DNA from: Halomonas litopenaei
GTDB lineage: Bacteria > Pseudomonadota > Gammaproteobacteria > Pseudomonadales > Halomonadaceae
Assembly (NCBI RefSeq): GCF_003045775.1
Contig: NZ_PXNS01000009.1
Coordinates: 162,684 to 226,683, forward strand
Length of the DNA stretch: 64,000 nt
Reading direction: 5' to 3'
Part shown: piece by piece, positions 32,001 to 39,374 of the stretch
How positions within the stretch are numbered: position 1 is the stretch's first letter
How the letters are laid out: every line of letters begins with the position of its first letter
The notes under the pieces: model-generated
Told to the model about the DNA's origin: nothing
The model's database searches: none
What the model saw: only the letters and a program-made list of their open reading frames with translations
Program-made: the position numbers and the translations under genes

Positions 32001-34497
32001 CCAGCACCCGGGCCGCGCGATCCAGGTAGAGCAGGCGATAGGCGTTCCAGCGCGCGGCGTCCGGCGGGCTGGCAAGACAGTGCTCGGCTTCCCCCACCAG
32101 TTGGCGGACGCATTCGCGTACCGGGCGCTCCCGTTCCAGCCACTCGCTGGCCTGGGGCCAGTGATGGAGTACCGCTTCGTGGACCAGGCGGACACGCCCG
32201 TGGCGTTCATCGATCAGCAGGCGCCGCTCGCGCAACGCCCGGGCCAGTTGAAAGGCGTCTGTGGCATCCGCCGCGGGGAAGACCGTGGCGGGTAACGTAA
32301 AATGCTTTTCGCCGACCTGGCGCCAATCCACCAGGCGACGCAGCAGGTCACCGACGACGCTATCCGACCACAGTGCGCCGGACGCCGCCTTGGCCTGCTC
32401 GAAGGCCTCATTGGCGAGTTGGGTGATGGCGCCTTCGATACTGTCGTGGCCCTCGGCGTTGGCGGTGTCCAGTACCCACAGGGGGGGCTCCCGCTGGCGG
32501 TCGCCCCCGTCGGGGGGACGAGGGTGACCGGTGGCCTGGAAGGCCTCGGAGCCAGACGCGCTCTCGGTGAAGCCTGCTGTGGCGCTGGTGCCGAGCCCCT
32601 GGATGTCGTTGTCGTCCTGGCGGTCACCACTGCGGCCAAAGCTCGTGGTGATAGCGTCACCCAGGGACGCCGAGTCAGCGATGGTGGCTTCCTCGGCAAG
32701 CCGCAGGCCGTGCTCGTAGAGATTGCGCAGCGCCAGTGACAACAGCGGCAGCAGGCTGTCCTGGGCGTCGCCTCGACCATGATGGCCGCGAATCCGCTGG
32801 ATATTGTCCTTGAGCCGGGCTACCAGGGCGTCGCTGATGGCCAGGCGTCCGGTCAGCCGAAAGGGCTTGCGAATAATTTCGTCGAGACTGTTGTCAGGAG
32901 GAAACGACATCCTCGTTACCTGGCCAGTGGCATGGAGTTCGTTGAGCAGACTGTCGCGCTCCACCAGCTCCTGACGGTTTCCCTGGAGGGTGACAAAGAT
33001 GCCCAGACGCGGGGCCAGGGCGCGGCATGAATGGGCCGCGTGGAGCCACTGCACCAGCGGATCCCAGAACTCGGCTTCCTGCTGTTCGCCATACAGAGCG
33101 TCGACGATCTCCTCGAACTGGTCGAACCCCTGCAGCAGACGAGGAGGTCGAGCCAGGCGCGTGGCGGCGGCGTCCAGCAGTAGACACAACTCCTCGTTCA
33201 GGGCTTCGATACGCAGGTCCGTTGACGTCCTTCCCAGCAGACGGCGAGCTCTCCTGGCAGTTGGTTCATCGCACCAGCCGGCGCCTTCCAGGCGTTTCAC
33301 GATGGCGTCGAAGAGCATTGTCAGCACGCATCTGTCGCCGCTTCCTGCGTCCGTGGCTCGGCTATCCGGGGCCAGGTCGGAAGGGCGCAATATGCAATCA
33401 AGGCAGCGATGATCGGCGCTGTCCGCTACCAGGGCACCGATGATGCCGGCACGCAGGAACGACGACTTGCCCGAGCCGCTTCCGCCCTCGACCCAGACCA
33501 CGGGGACCCGGTCCTGCTGGTTCCAGCGCTGCTTGAGTTCCTCTCTCAAGGTGCTTCGCTGGTCGGAGCGCCCGCAGAAAAGCGCGTGGTCCCCGACGTC
33601 GTAGGACTCCAGACCCTTGAAGGGGTCTCGGTCCGACGCCGTCAGGGCCAGGTTCAGGTCCCGCTCCATGAAACGTCTCAATTCACCGATAAAGGCGTCC
33701 TGAGAATCGATGACACGAATGACGTGGCCGCGACGTTGCACGAAGGCAACCAGATTGATCAGTTGCTTGAGCTGCTGGGTGCGGTCTTCCAGTCGCCTGG
33801 TGATGCAGGCTGAATCCGTTCCGCACTTGTCCTGGCATTCATGAAAGTGACGATAGTTGCCCCAGGCGGCTTTCAGTGGCTCGGTGGTGTCCAGCAGGTC
33901 CCTCGGCCCGACCAGACACAGCAGCAGTGGCAGTGCGCGAGATCCTGCCGATGCCTCCTGGCGCTGTCGCTCGCGGTAGGCCAGGGTGGCCAGCAGTTCA
34001 AAGGTGGAACCGGTAAGGGCGAATCCACCACGGTCGGCCCAGGCGTTGTCCCAGGGAATCACCAGGCCTGGGCTATCGCCGCCGTCGTCGGGCTTCATGG
34101 GATCGAGGACCCGCAGGTCATCGATGGGGTGATGGCTTGCCAGAGGGCTACCGACCTTTTCACCGAAAAGGCAGATCACCCCTCTGCAGAGGGGATCCGA
34201 GGGGTGGGGAATCTGCTGCTGGGCCGGCACCGCATCATCGAAACCGTCTTCGGCGGTATCGACCTCCCAGGCGTAGAGCCGAAGGCCGTGATCGTCGGCG
34301 GCCTGGTGATGCAGCGTCTCGATCTCGTCCCTGCAGGCGCGGCGCAGGTAGGCCACGTCACCGGGTGACGCAAGAAAGATGCTGGGGTGTTTCAGCGACG
34401 GAAAGGTGTTTTCAGATGAACCGGATGAACCGGCTGTCCCGGGAGGGGGGAGGTCGGTCGCTGTGGCGTTCGGGGGCTCGCGGGAGACGTCGCTCAT
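29071..34497 (-). CDS. Giant DUF4062-like / nSTAND1 NTPase / ankyrin-repeat protein
   Basis: 1808 residues. Start at ATG 34497 (AGGA upstream), 22 bases after the TraG-like stop; ATG 34689 would overlap that gene. Residues about 38-310 resemble DUF4062 (SIFLASPGDVAYLRRACRDE), an effector-associated domain. An nSTAND1 NTPase follows: DPFKGLESYDVGDHALFCGR, P-loop EGGSGSGKSSFLRAG near 340, Walker B-like GFDQFEEIVD near 456. Residues about 900-1520 hold 16-17 ankyrin repeats. The C-terminal domain (about 1600-1808) resembles the separate 275-residue protein at 36044. No signal peptide or membrane helix. Architecture suggests a sensor that oligomerises on ligand binding, as in immune STAND proteins. 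Confidence 0.85.
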   Translation of the reverse strand: MSDVSREPPNATATDLPPPGTAGSSGSSENTFPSLKHPSIFLASPGDVAYLRRACRDEIETLHHQAADDHGLRLYAWEVDTAEDGFDDAVPAQQQIPHPSDPLCRGVICLFGEKVGSPLASHHPIDDLRVLDPMKPDDGGDSPGLVIPWDNAWADRGGFALTGSTFELLATLAYRERQRQEASAGSRALPLLLCLVGPRDLLDTTEPLKAAWGNYRHFHECQDKCGTDSACITRRLEDRTQQLKQLINLVAFVQRRGHVIRVIDSQDAFIGELRRFMERDLNLALTASDRDPFKGLESYDVGDHALFCGRSDQRSTLREELKQRWNQQDRVPVVWVEGGSGSGKSSFLRAGIIGALVADSADHRCLDCILRPSDLAPDSRATDAGSGDRCVLTMLFDAIVKRLEGAGWCDEPTARRARRLLGRTSTDLRIEALNEELCLLLDAAATRLARPPRLLQGFDQFEEIVDALYGEQQEAEFWDPLVQWLHAAHSCRALAPRLGIFVTLQGNRQELVERDSLLNELHATGQVTRMSFPPDNSLDEIIRKPFRLTGRLAISDALVARLKDNIQRIRGHHGRGDAQDSLLPLLSLALRNLYEHGLRLAEEATIADSASLGDAITTSFGRSGDRQDDNDIQGLGTSATAGFTESASGSEAFQATGHPRPPDGGDRQREPPLWVLDTANAEGHDSIEGAITQLANEAFEQAKAASGALWSDSVVGDLLRRLVDWRQVGEKHFTLPATVFPAADATDAFQLARALRERRLLIDERHGRVRLVHEAVLHHWPQASEWLERERPVRECVRQLVGEAEHCLASPPDAARWNAYRLLYLDRAARVLAIWHDVLGEGPPTTKELARLREFCLTLLLLEADPAAVVTQSPRKPTHLILATFYQRADIIAAMVARRPEAVDLPRKDGRTATFWAVWKNRLDLLQPLLAAGADPDHADEDHWRPVHLAAQAGAVDCLQRLVEAGASLDAQQAPHGQTPMHLAALAGQHRVLDYLIQQRGQSPDLTNANRQTPLEQAIANDRADTISHLIALGADPAAPHQTHWSYLHFAARGNHVKAAEALVAQGLEIDARLANDATPLHLAAYNDHPEIARWLIERGADLGALALAADWGKESSARERQDAWRKEGAKGVPSGKLGDFEHTPLHIAAARGATRVAELLLEHGADPAAAIGDGRTALHLAAEHGHPDTLALLCHTTATLDARDHREDTKAEQPIHQTALQASVTGGHVACAEVLLRAGSDPNTQLHWPGRSPFAGWNLVHLCADQGHAEPIRLLARHGADMQATTPDGRTALHLAALANRAEVVTALLDLGGVSVDVLDKHAMSALQLACLKGASEAAKVLLIGQRVIEQADIEQATEPGVATRGSAKAPLAPTLLHLACVGGALDLVETLIMAGADCDASDAEGWHPLHLAVQFNHQTLVERLAAAGAEVDACAEQPGVTALQLAAEGGYKDIAIVLADAGADIDMATRDRDAPVLIALSLGQFPLALALIQRNADAAMRTRDGRSVAQVYAERLTRTCTRDDAGRALEDGPVADPRILAWLEGAGQSTAVIEKAVAALRAPAADGDQEQCAGTSPNDMGPDPAIARGALAPTLEGNPWQYPWRRCRPAFVESHWPCGSRIDGKHLADNRLVADACRLPWYPDATLIRLQHPDWMQGLALYFVEEGAAGDHVPRPLTRLTGTAPPIHELNARQPIQLCAANALGYLRFFCFFVRGPDGPFYIVDSLEDPLLPVHPDIQAIVAGSCHAPRQDPADDEDVYRYLATLYYADAFFLARFMLSASGNIEMLDDEPIAAGLPERIHAPLD

Positions 34498-34519
34498 GGG
34501 CTGGGTCCTGTCCCGGGCG

Positions 34520-35992
34520 TCAGGCCCACTGCGCCAGCAGTCGATCCAGGAAGGCAGGATCGACCACCGGTGGTGGCGTAGGCTTTGGCCGTGCCGGACT
34601 GACTCTGCGCAGACGACGTTGCGGACGCAGCGCCTGGGGCATGATCTCTCGGCTGCTGTCGTGCAAGGGGTTGCGGTCGAACTGGCCACGAAACAGCGGG
34701 TCGCTGCGGTATTCCGGTCGCCTGGCCAGGCGTGCCTCGTCGCCGGCGATCAGCAAAAGCATCTCGTCGAAATCCAGGTCGAGCAGCTCCTCCGGGCGCG
34801 GGAAGCCGGTCAGGGTCGCCAGGTCCATCGCCGCGTTCATGTTGGGTACGCCAAAGGACTGCACCACCCGACAGTTGTTGAGCATGGTCTGCCAGTCCTG
34901 GGGGTACAGCTGACGCAACTGGCTCATGTCCTGCCAGAAGCTCCAGGTCTGCAAGCCGTAGCCGCGCAGCAGGGTGATGGCCTGTCGCAGCTGCGGCAGA
35001 GGGCCGAGCTGGGGCGCCTCGTCGAGCAGGAACAGGGTGCGCAGCGCTGGCGCCCGGCGTCGGCGCACCACCGCCGCGATCAGCACGCCGATCCACAGTC
35101 TCAGCAGGCGGCCGTGGGATTCGAGCTTCTCGGGGGGAATCACCAGGTAGATCGACACCAGTTCCCCGCGGGTGACGTCATCCAGCGAAAAGGTGGAGTC
35201 CTGGGTAGCCTCCAGTACCGCTTCGCCGCGCAGGAAGCCGAGACTGTTCTGGGCGAAGGCCATGTAGCCGGCCAGGGTGGTCTCGGCCGGCAGAGTCAGA
35301 CTGGCGGCGGTGGCTTCCAGGTCCGGATCCTGCATCTGGCGCATGCGCTCGGCCAGCTTGGCCAGCTCTTCGGTGTCCTGGCTGACCATCTTGCGTAGCT
35401 TGCCGAGCAGCCCCTTGCGCTTTTCCGGCTGGCTGCGGATCAGGTAGAGCAGCAGACCATTGAGCACCTGCTGGGCGCGCTGCAGCCAGAAGCGGTCACG
35501 GCCGTCGAAGCCGTGTGACTCCATCATCAGCTCCGACAGCATGGCGATGTCATCGAGCTCGGTGCGTGAATTGGGGATGACGATGTCGGTGGGGTCCAGC
35601 CGGTCCGCCGGCAGGTCGGTGATGCCCATGGGGTCGAGCACGATGACCCTGTGGCCCATCTGGCGGCGGCGACGGGCGGTCACCGCCGCGTTCTCGCCCT
35701 TGGGATCGACCACGATCACCGGCCCCGGATAACGCAGCAGGGTGGGGATGATGCAGCCGGTTCCCTTGCCCGAGCCGGTGGGGGCAATGGTCATCAGATG
35801 GCCGCTGCCCTCGAACAGGATCGGATCGAGCTGCTCCTGGTTCGCATTGGTGGTGGGTGCCCCGATGCGGAAACCGAACGGCTGATGAGGCTGGCCCTGC
35901 TCCAGCGACCAGCCCACCAGCAGACCGTCCCCCTCCACCGATGACGGCAGGCGACGAGGGGGCAGAGGCGAATCATCCGGTACCAGGGTCAT
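34520..35992 (-). CDS. VirD4/TraG-type coupling ATPase without membrane anchor
   Basis: 490 residues. TraG/VirD4 core: P-loop IAPTGSGKGTGCIIPTLLRY (residues 69-88), PVIVVDPKGENAAVTARRRR, and Walker B RTLFLLDEAPQLGPLPQL with Asp324-Glu325, then YGLQTWSFWQDMSQLRQLYP. These are hexameric motors that feed DNA or protein into type IV secretion systems. The family normally has two N-terminal membrane helices; none is present, and only 60 residues precede the P-loop. No relaxase or VirB gene is in the window. It shares a leftward operon with the STAND protein (22-base gap) and the 275-residue gene. Confidence 0.88.
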   Translation of the reverse strand: MTLVPDDSPLPPRRLPSSVEGDGLLVGWSLEQGQPHQPFGFRIGAPTTNANQEQLDPILFEGSGHLMTIAPTGSGKGTGCIIPTLLRYPGPVIVVDPKGENAAVTARRRRQMGHRVIVLDPMGITDLPADRLDPTDIVIPNSRTELDDIAMLSELMMESHGFDGRDRFWLQRAQQVLNGLLLYLIRSQPEKRKGLLGKLRKMVSQDTEELAKLAERMRQMQDPDLEATAASLTLPAETTLAGYMAFAQNSLGFLRGEAVLEATQDSTFSLDDVTRGELVSIYLVIPPEKLESHGRLLRLWIGVLIAAVVRRRRAPALRTLFLLDEAPQLGPLPQLRQAITLLRGYGLQTWSFWQDMSQLRQLYPQDWQTMLNNCRVVQSFGVPNMNAAMDLATLTGFPRPEELLDLDFDEMLLLIAGDEARLARRPEYRSDPLFRGQFDRNPLHDSSREIMPQALRPQRRLRRVSPARPKPTPPPVVDPAFLDRLLAQWA

Positions 35993-36043
35993 GGTGTGGG
36001 GTCCTCGTGGGCAGGCAAGGGGGCTCAGCGCAGGTAAGCTGAT

Positions 36044-36871
36044 TCAGGGCAGGCGCACCGCGCCGATAAAGCGTTCCAGTCGCAGCGGCAGATCGTCGAG
36101 CAGGGTGCGGTCCTCCTCCATGTGGACCTCGCCGTCGCGCAGCACCGTGAAGTCGCAGTCCCACAGCGAGCGCCCGTAGACCACCGGTACCTGGATATGC
36201 CAGGCGACGACCGGACTGTCGACGTCGCTGTTGAGAGAGCGCTGTTCAGCCAGATCCCCGCTGTGCAAGGTCATGGGGGCTGGCGCGTCGGCTTCGTCGT
36301 TGGCGCATACCACACGGGGGGGATAGCTCACCTTGGACAGCGCCTGACGGACCGCATCGAGCGCCTGAGGCGGCGGATCGGCATCGACCCAGGGAAAATA
36401 GTCAGCGGATTCCAGCACGCGGAAACGGCCGCTCTCGGCGCCTCCGATGATGAAACCGGTGAACAGGTGCAGGTATTCCAGCGCCGCGGCCGGGGAGGTG
36501 GCGGGGTCGCCATAGACACTGTTCAGTCGAAACAGCGCCTTGCTGGTCAGGTCCAGCGGCCAGACACCGCTCTGGCCATAGATGAAGGCGAATAGGCCGG
36601 GGCCTTCTTCGGTCTCCAGCAGGACGTCGCAGAGCAGATGACGGCGATAGCACAACAGTGGCATGGCGCGGATCGCCAGTGCGGTGAAGCACTCGCAGGT
36701 GGGCCGGATATCGCCGGCGAGCTGGGCCTGGGTCAGGTCCAGCAACAGCGGCAGACTGTCCTCGGGGGACAGCGTCTTCCAGTCCCCCGGGACGGGCGGC
36801 ACGCTGGGAAAGGCCTGGTCTGCAGGCGTGAGGTGCTTCTCGAGAAATGTCTCCCAGCGATCTCGGTCCAT
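36044..36871 (-). CDS. Unknown protein resembling the C-terminal domain of the STAND protein
   Basis: 275 residues, soluble, no known family recognised. Two blocks match the last 110 residues of the 1808-residue STAND protein: LEYLHLFTGFIIGGAESGRF (131-150) with LGYLRFFCFFVRGPDGPFYI, and SLWDCDFTVLRDGEVHMEED (235-254) with AFFLARFMLSASGNIEMLDD. The match includes a shared hydrophobic/Gly pattern and a common G-x-(I/V)-x-M-x-(D/E)(D/E). Only 51 bases separate it from the TraG-like start, so the three are co-transcribed. Perhaps an adaptor, chaperone or decoy for the NTPase (inference). Confidence 0.75.
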   Translation of the reverse strand: MDRDRWETFLEKHLTPADQAFPSVPPVPGDWKTLSPEDSLPLLLDLTQAQLAGDIRPTCECFTALAIRAMPLLCYRRHLLCDVLLETEEGPGLFAFIYGQSGVWPLDLTSKALFRLNSVYGDPATSPAAALEYLHLFTGFIIGGAESGRFRVLESADYFPWVDADPPPQALDAVRQALSKVSYPPRVVCANDEADAPAPMTLHSGDLAEQRSLNSDVDSPVVAWHIQVPVVYGRSLWDCDFTVLRDGEVHMEEDRTLLDDLPLRLERFIGAVRLP

Positions 36872-37073
36872 GCAGGCCTCCGCCTGTATCGGGGCTACCG
36901 CTTCAGAAGCCCCGGTGGTGCAGCAGGGGCCGGGGGGCTGTCTTCACCCTAGATAGCCGCCGTCGTCTTGGCAACGGCTTCGGCGCCAATCAGAGCGGCA
37001 AAAATCTGGTGTCTCTCGATCATGAATCCCGTGTTCAAGGCGGCCAGGTCAGCAGGCACTTTTCAGACAAGTC

Positions 37074-38933
37074 CTAGAATCCGGGCACCAGCTCCCGCTC
37101 GCTGTAGATCATGCTCCAGACCTTGAGGTCGTCGGCCATCGTCAGTTGCAGCTGACCGAGCAGACGACGGACCACGGGGCGCTCCGGTGTGTTCAGGCGA
37201 GAGGTCAGCTTGCTGCCCAGGCGCTTCAGGCGTTGACTCATGCGCCGGGACTGCTGAGCGGCGGCGCGTAGATCGCCGGTGGCGCGGATGCCGAAGATGG
37301 CCGCACCCAGCACCGGCAGAAAGCCGCCGAGCAGGGTGGCTACGGGCTTGTAGAGCTCCGCCGGAAGTGCCGGACCGTTGAGGTAGACCAGATAGCACAC
37401 CAGGTACAGGACGCCACTGGCCAGCGTCAGCCAGAGCGCCCCCTTCGCCAGGTACTCGAGGCGATCGTCCTGAGTCTCCAGGCGCTCGGCGGTTTTTTGG
37501 TGATAGCCGATCTGGCCGTCGATCTCTTCGTGCAGGGCCACGTCCAGGGCCCGCCTGAGGCTATCACCGGAGACGACGGCGTCGGGTGGGCCGATTTCCC
37601 GCAGTGAGCAGCGCACGTACCAGGGAATCCAATCGAAGCGACCGTTGTCCACCGGCGGCTCGGCGGCGCCGACGGGTGAGGTACCGATCAGCAGCGATAG
37701 TCGTGCCGGTCGGATCGCCTCGGCCAGGCTGCGGTAGGCCAGCCAGCGGCTCTGCCACTGCCCACGACGCCCGAGCCAGGTGATGAGCAGGATGCCGGCG
37801 ATGATCGCAAGCTCCATGCTGACCAGCAGCGCCTTGACGCCCTTGCTGTCCCACGCCAGCACCGCCAGCAGACCCACCAGCACGGCGAGCGCTGCCAGCA
37901 GGAAGTTGGTGGTGTAGGCGCTGCGAAAGCGGTGAGCGTAGTCGATGGCGCGATTGTCTGCGGCGATCCAGCGTTGTCGCAGACGCTGGTCCAGGGTCGC
38001 CTCGTAGCTATCACCGCCAAGATGGTGTGCGGCTCTGAGTGTTTCCTTCCAGGCTCCGCTGCGTTCACGTTCAAGCCCCAGGTCGACCGATGCGGCGAAG
38101 GGTACGTCGCGCACCAGCAGGGCACGCAGCCACTCATGAACACAGTGACGGGTGCGCGGCCGTGGGGTCTGGCGGGCAAAGTCGCCAAGGCCCTTGAGCG
38201 GGCAGCTGGCGTCGTCGGGGCCGCGGCCCAGCAACAGCAGCTGCTCGAGTCGGTCGTTCAGTAGCTGGCTGATGTCACCTGGCGTCAGGGCTTTCCAGTC
38301 GCCGTCGTCCAGGGGCTCGACGACGTGCTCTCGGGGGACCCACAGGTGCAACTGGCCCTGCAGGTCGAGCCACAGTGTGATCAGGCCACGCAGGCGTGCC
38401 TCGTCGATGATCTCGGCGGTACCTCCACGCCCTCGTGAGGGCTTGCCGTCCCATACCGCCAGCAATACGTCGGAATGCGCCAGCACTAGATGGCCGGCCG
38501 CCTCGTAGCCGGCTTCCCGCTGATCGCCGGGCTCGCCGAGGTCGAGTTCGGTACAGCTGGTCACCGCCGGATGTTCGAACCAGCGCCAGTAGTCGGCCAG
38601 GGCGTCGCCGTCGAAGTCGTCGGCGTATTGCCGACGTCGAAAGGGCAGGATTAGGTTGATCTCGTAGCCACGTGAGGCCGCCGCCTCGGCGACCAGCCGG
38701 TCGGCTCCCTCGGCGATGGCGCTGGCCAGTCGCATGCAGGCAGGCTCATCGGCATAGAGGCCGGGTTCGGCCTGTTCTCCCAGCCGGCGCGTATCGGTGG
38801 CGAGGCGTTCGAGTATGTCCTGGACCGCCTTGCCCAGCGCATCATGGTCGGCCTCCGCCAGGTCCTTGGGGCGGTGCCCGGTCACGCCCACGCGCAGGGT
38901 GAGTCGAGGGGCAAGATAGGCATTGTCGGTCAC
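37074..38933 (-). CDS. SLOG-domain protein with four membrane helices (SLATT-like)
   Basis: 619 residues from a GTG. Residues 11-200 are a SLOG-type Rossmann domain: LRVGVTGHRPKDL, AIAEGADRLVAEAA, NLILPFRRRQYADDF, HSDVLLAVWDG and GGTAEIIDEAR. SLOG domains bind or process nucleotide ligands. The C-terminal half has two hairpins of membrane helices (343-361, 368-387; 498-517, 531-550) followed by a basic helical tail, as in SLATT/DUF4231-type pore-forming effectors. Comparative-genomic work has linked SLOG and SLATT to conflict systems in which a nucleotide signal opens a membrane pore. It lies 200 bases upstream of the 275-residue gene on the same strand. Confidence 0.8.
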   Translation of the reverse strand: MTDNAYLAPRLTLRVGVTGHRPKDLAEADHDALGKAVQDILERLATDTRRLGEQAEPGLYADEPACMRLASAIAEGADRLVAEAAASRGYEINLILPFRRRQYADDFDGDALADYWRWFEHPAVTSCTELDLGEPGDQREAGYEAAGHLVLAHSDVLLAVWDGKPSRGRGGTAEIIDEARLRGLITLWLDLQGQLHLWVPREHVVEPLDDGDWKALTPGDISQLLNDRLEQLLLLGRGPDDASCPLKGLGDFARQTPRPRTRHCVHEWLRALLVRDVPFAASVDLGLERERSGAWKETLRAAHHLGGDSYEATLDQRLRQRWIAADNRAIDYAHRFRSAYTTNFLLAALAVLVGLLAVLAWDSKGVKALLVSMELAIIAGILLITWLGRRGQWQSRWLAYRSLAEAIRPARLSLLIGTSPVGAAEPPVDNGRFDWIPWYVRCSLREIGPPDAVVSGDSLRRALDVALHEEIDGQIGYHQKTAERLETQDDRLEYLAKGALWLTLASGVLYLVCYLVYLNGPALPAELYKPVATLLGGFLPVLGAAIFGIRATGDLRAAAQQSRRMSQRLKRLGSKLTSRLNTPERPVVRRLLGQLQLTMADDLKVWSMIYSERELVPGF

Positions 38934-39267
38934 GGCGTGTCTCCGGGCTCGTCGAAGGGATCCTCTGGGGATCGCGTCGTGGCTTACTGGAGCATAGGTG
39001 AGGTCGCCTCGTTTCGCCGGCCAGCGAGTCTGACGGCAGGCTGCTGGCGTCCAGGGCGAGCGTCTGCGGGACCAGGCTCAGGCCGGTGATGTCAGGGCGA
39101 TGCAGGATAAGTCCCAGGTCCTGTGGGTAGGCGCCATGATCTTCCGCACACGCCTGCAAAGCCCCCTTGCACTGGTGCCTCGTCATGGCCGACGTGGGTG
39201 GAGCATCGACCAAAGTCTCGTCGTCACTTCCTTGCATGGGCCAGTGGGGACAACTAGATTCAGTCTC

Positions 39268-39279
39268 GGTGGTATGACA
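39268..39279. promoter_or_regulatory. Candidate GntR operator upstream of dctP
   Basis: GGTGGTATGACA, identical to the word at 50554 upstream of the divergent SDR operon. FadR-subfamily GntR regulators bind TGGTAT-containing sites. It lies 96 bases before the dctP start. The 440-base gap 38934-39374 has no gene that I can support. Confidence 0.5.
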
Positions 39280-39374
39280 CGTATACAGTCGCCCAGGCAT
39301 GGAGCCTGTCGAAGCGATTGCGTGCATCCACCTTGCACACTCCACACGCCACAAGAGCCCGGGAGAACAACAAG

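Noticed and set aside
34497..34689. 64-residue N-terminal extension of the STAND protein
   Set aside because: It would overlap the TraG-like gene by 170 bases and reads as Arg/Cys-rich; the ATG at 34497 with AGGA upstream is better.
28307..38933. Remnant of an integrative conjugative element or complete type IV secretion locus
   Set aside because: Apart from the VirD4-like and IcmJ-like genes there is no relaxase, VirB4, pilus, integrase or att repeat in the region.
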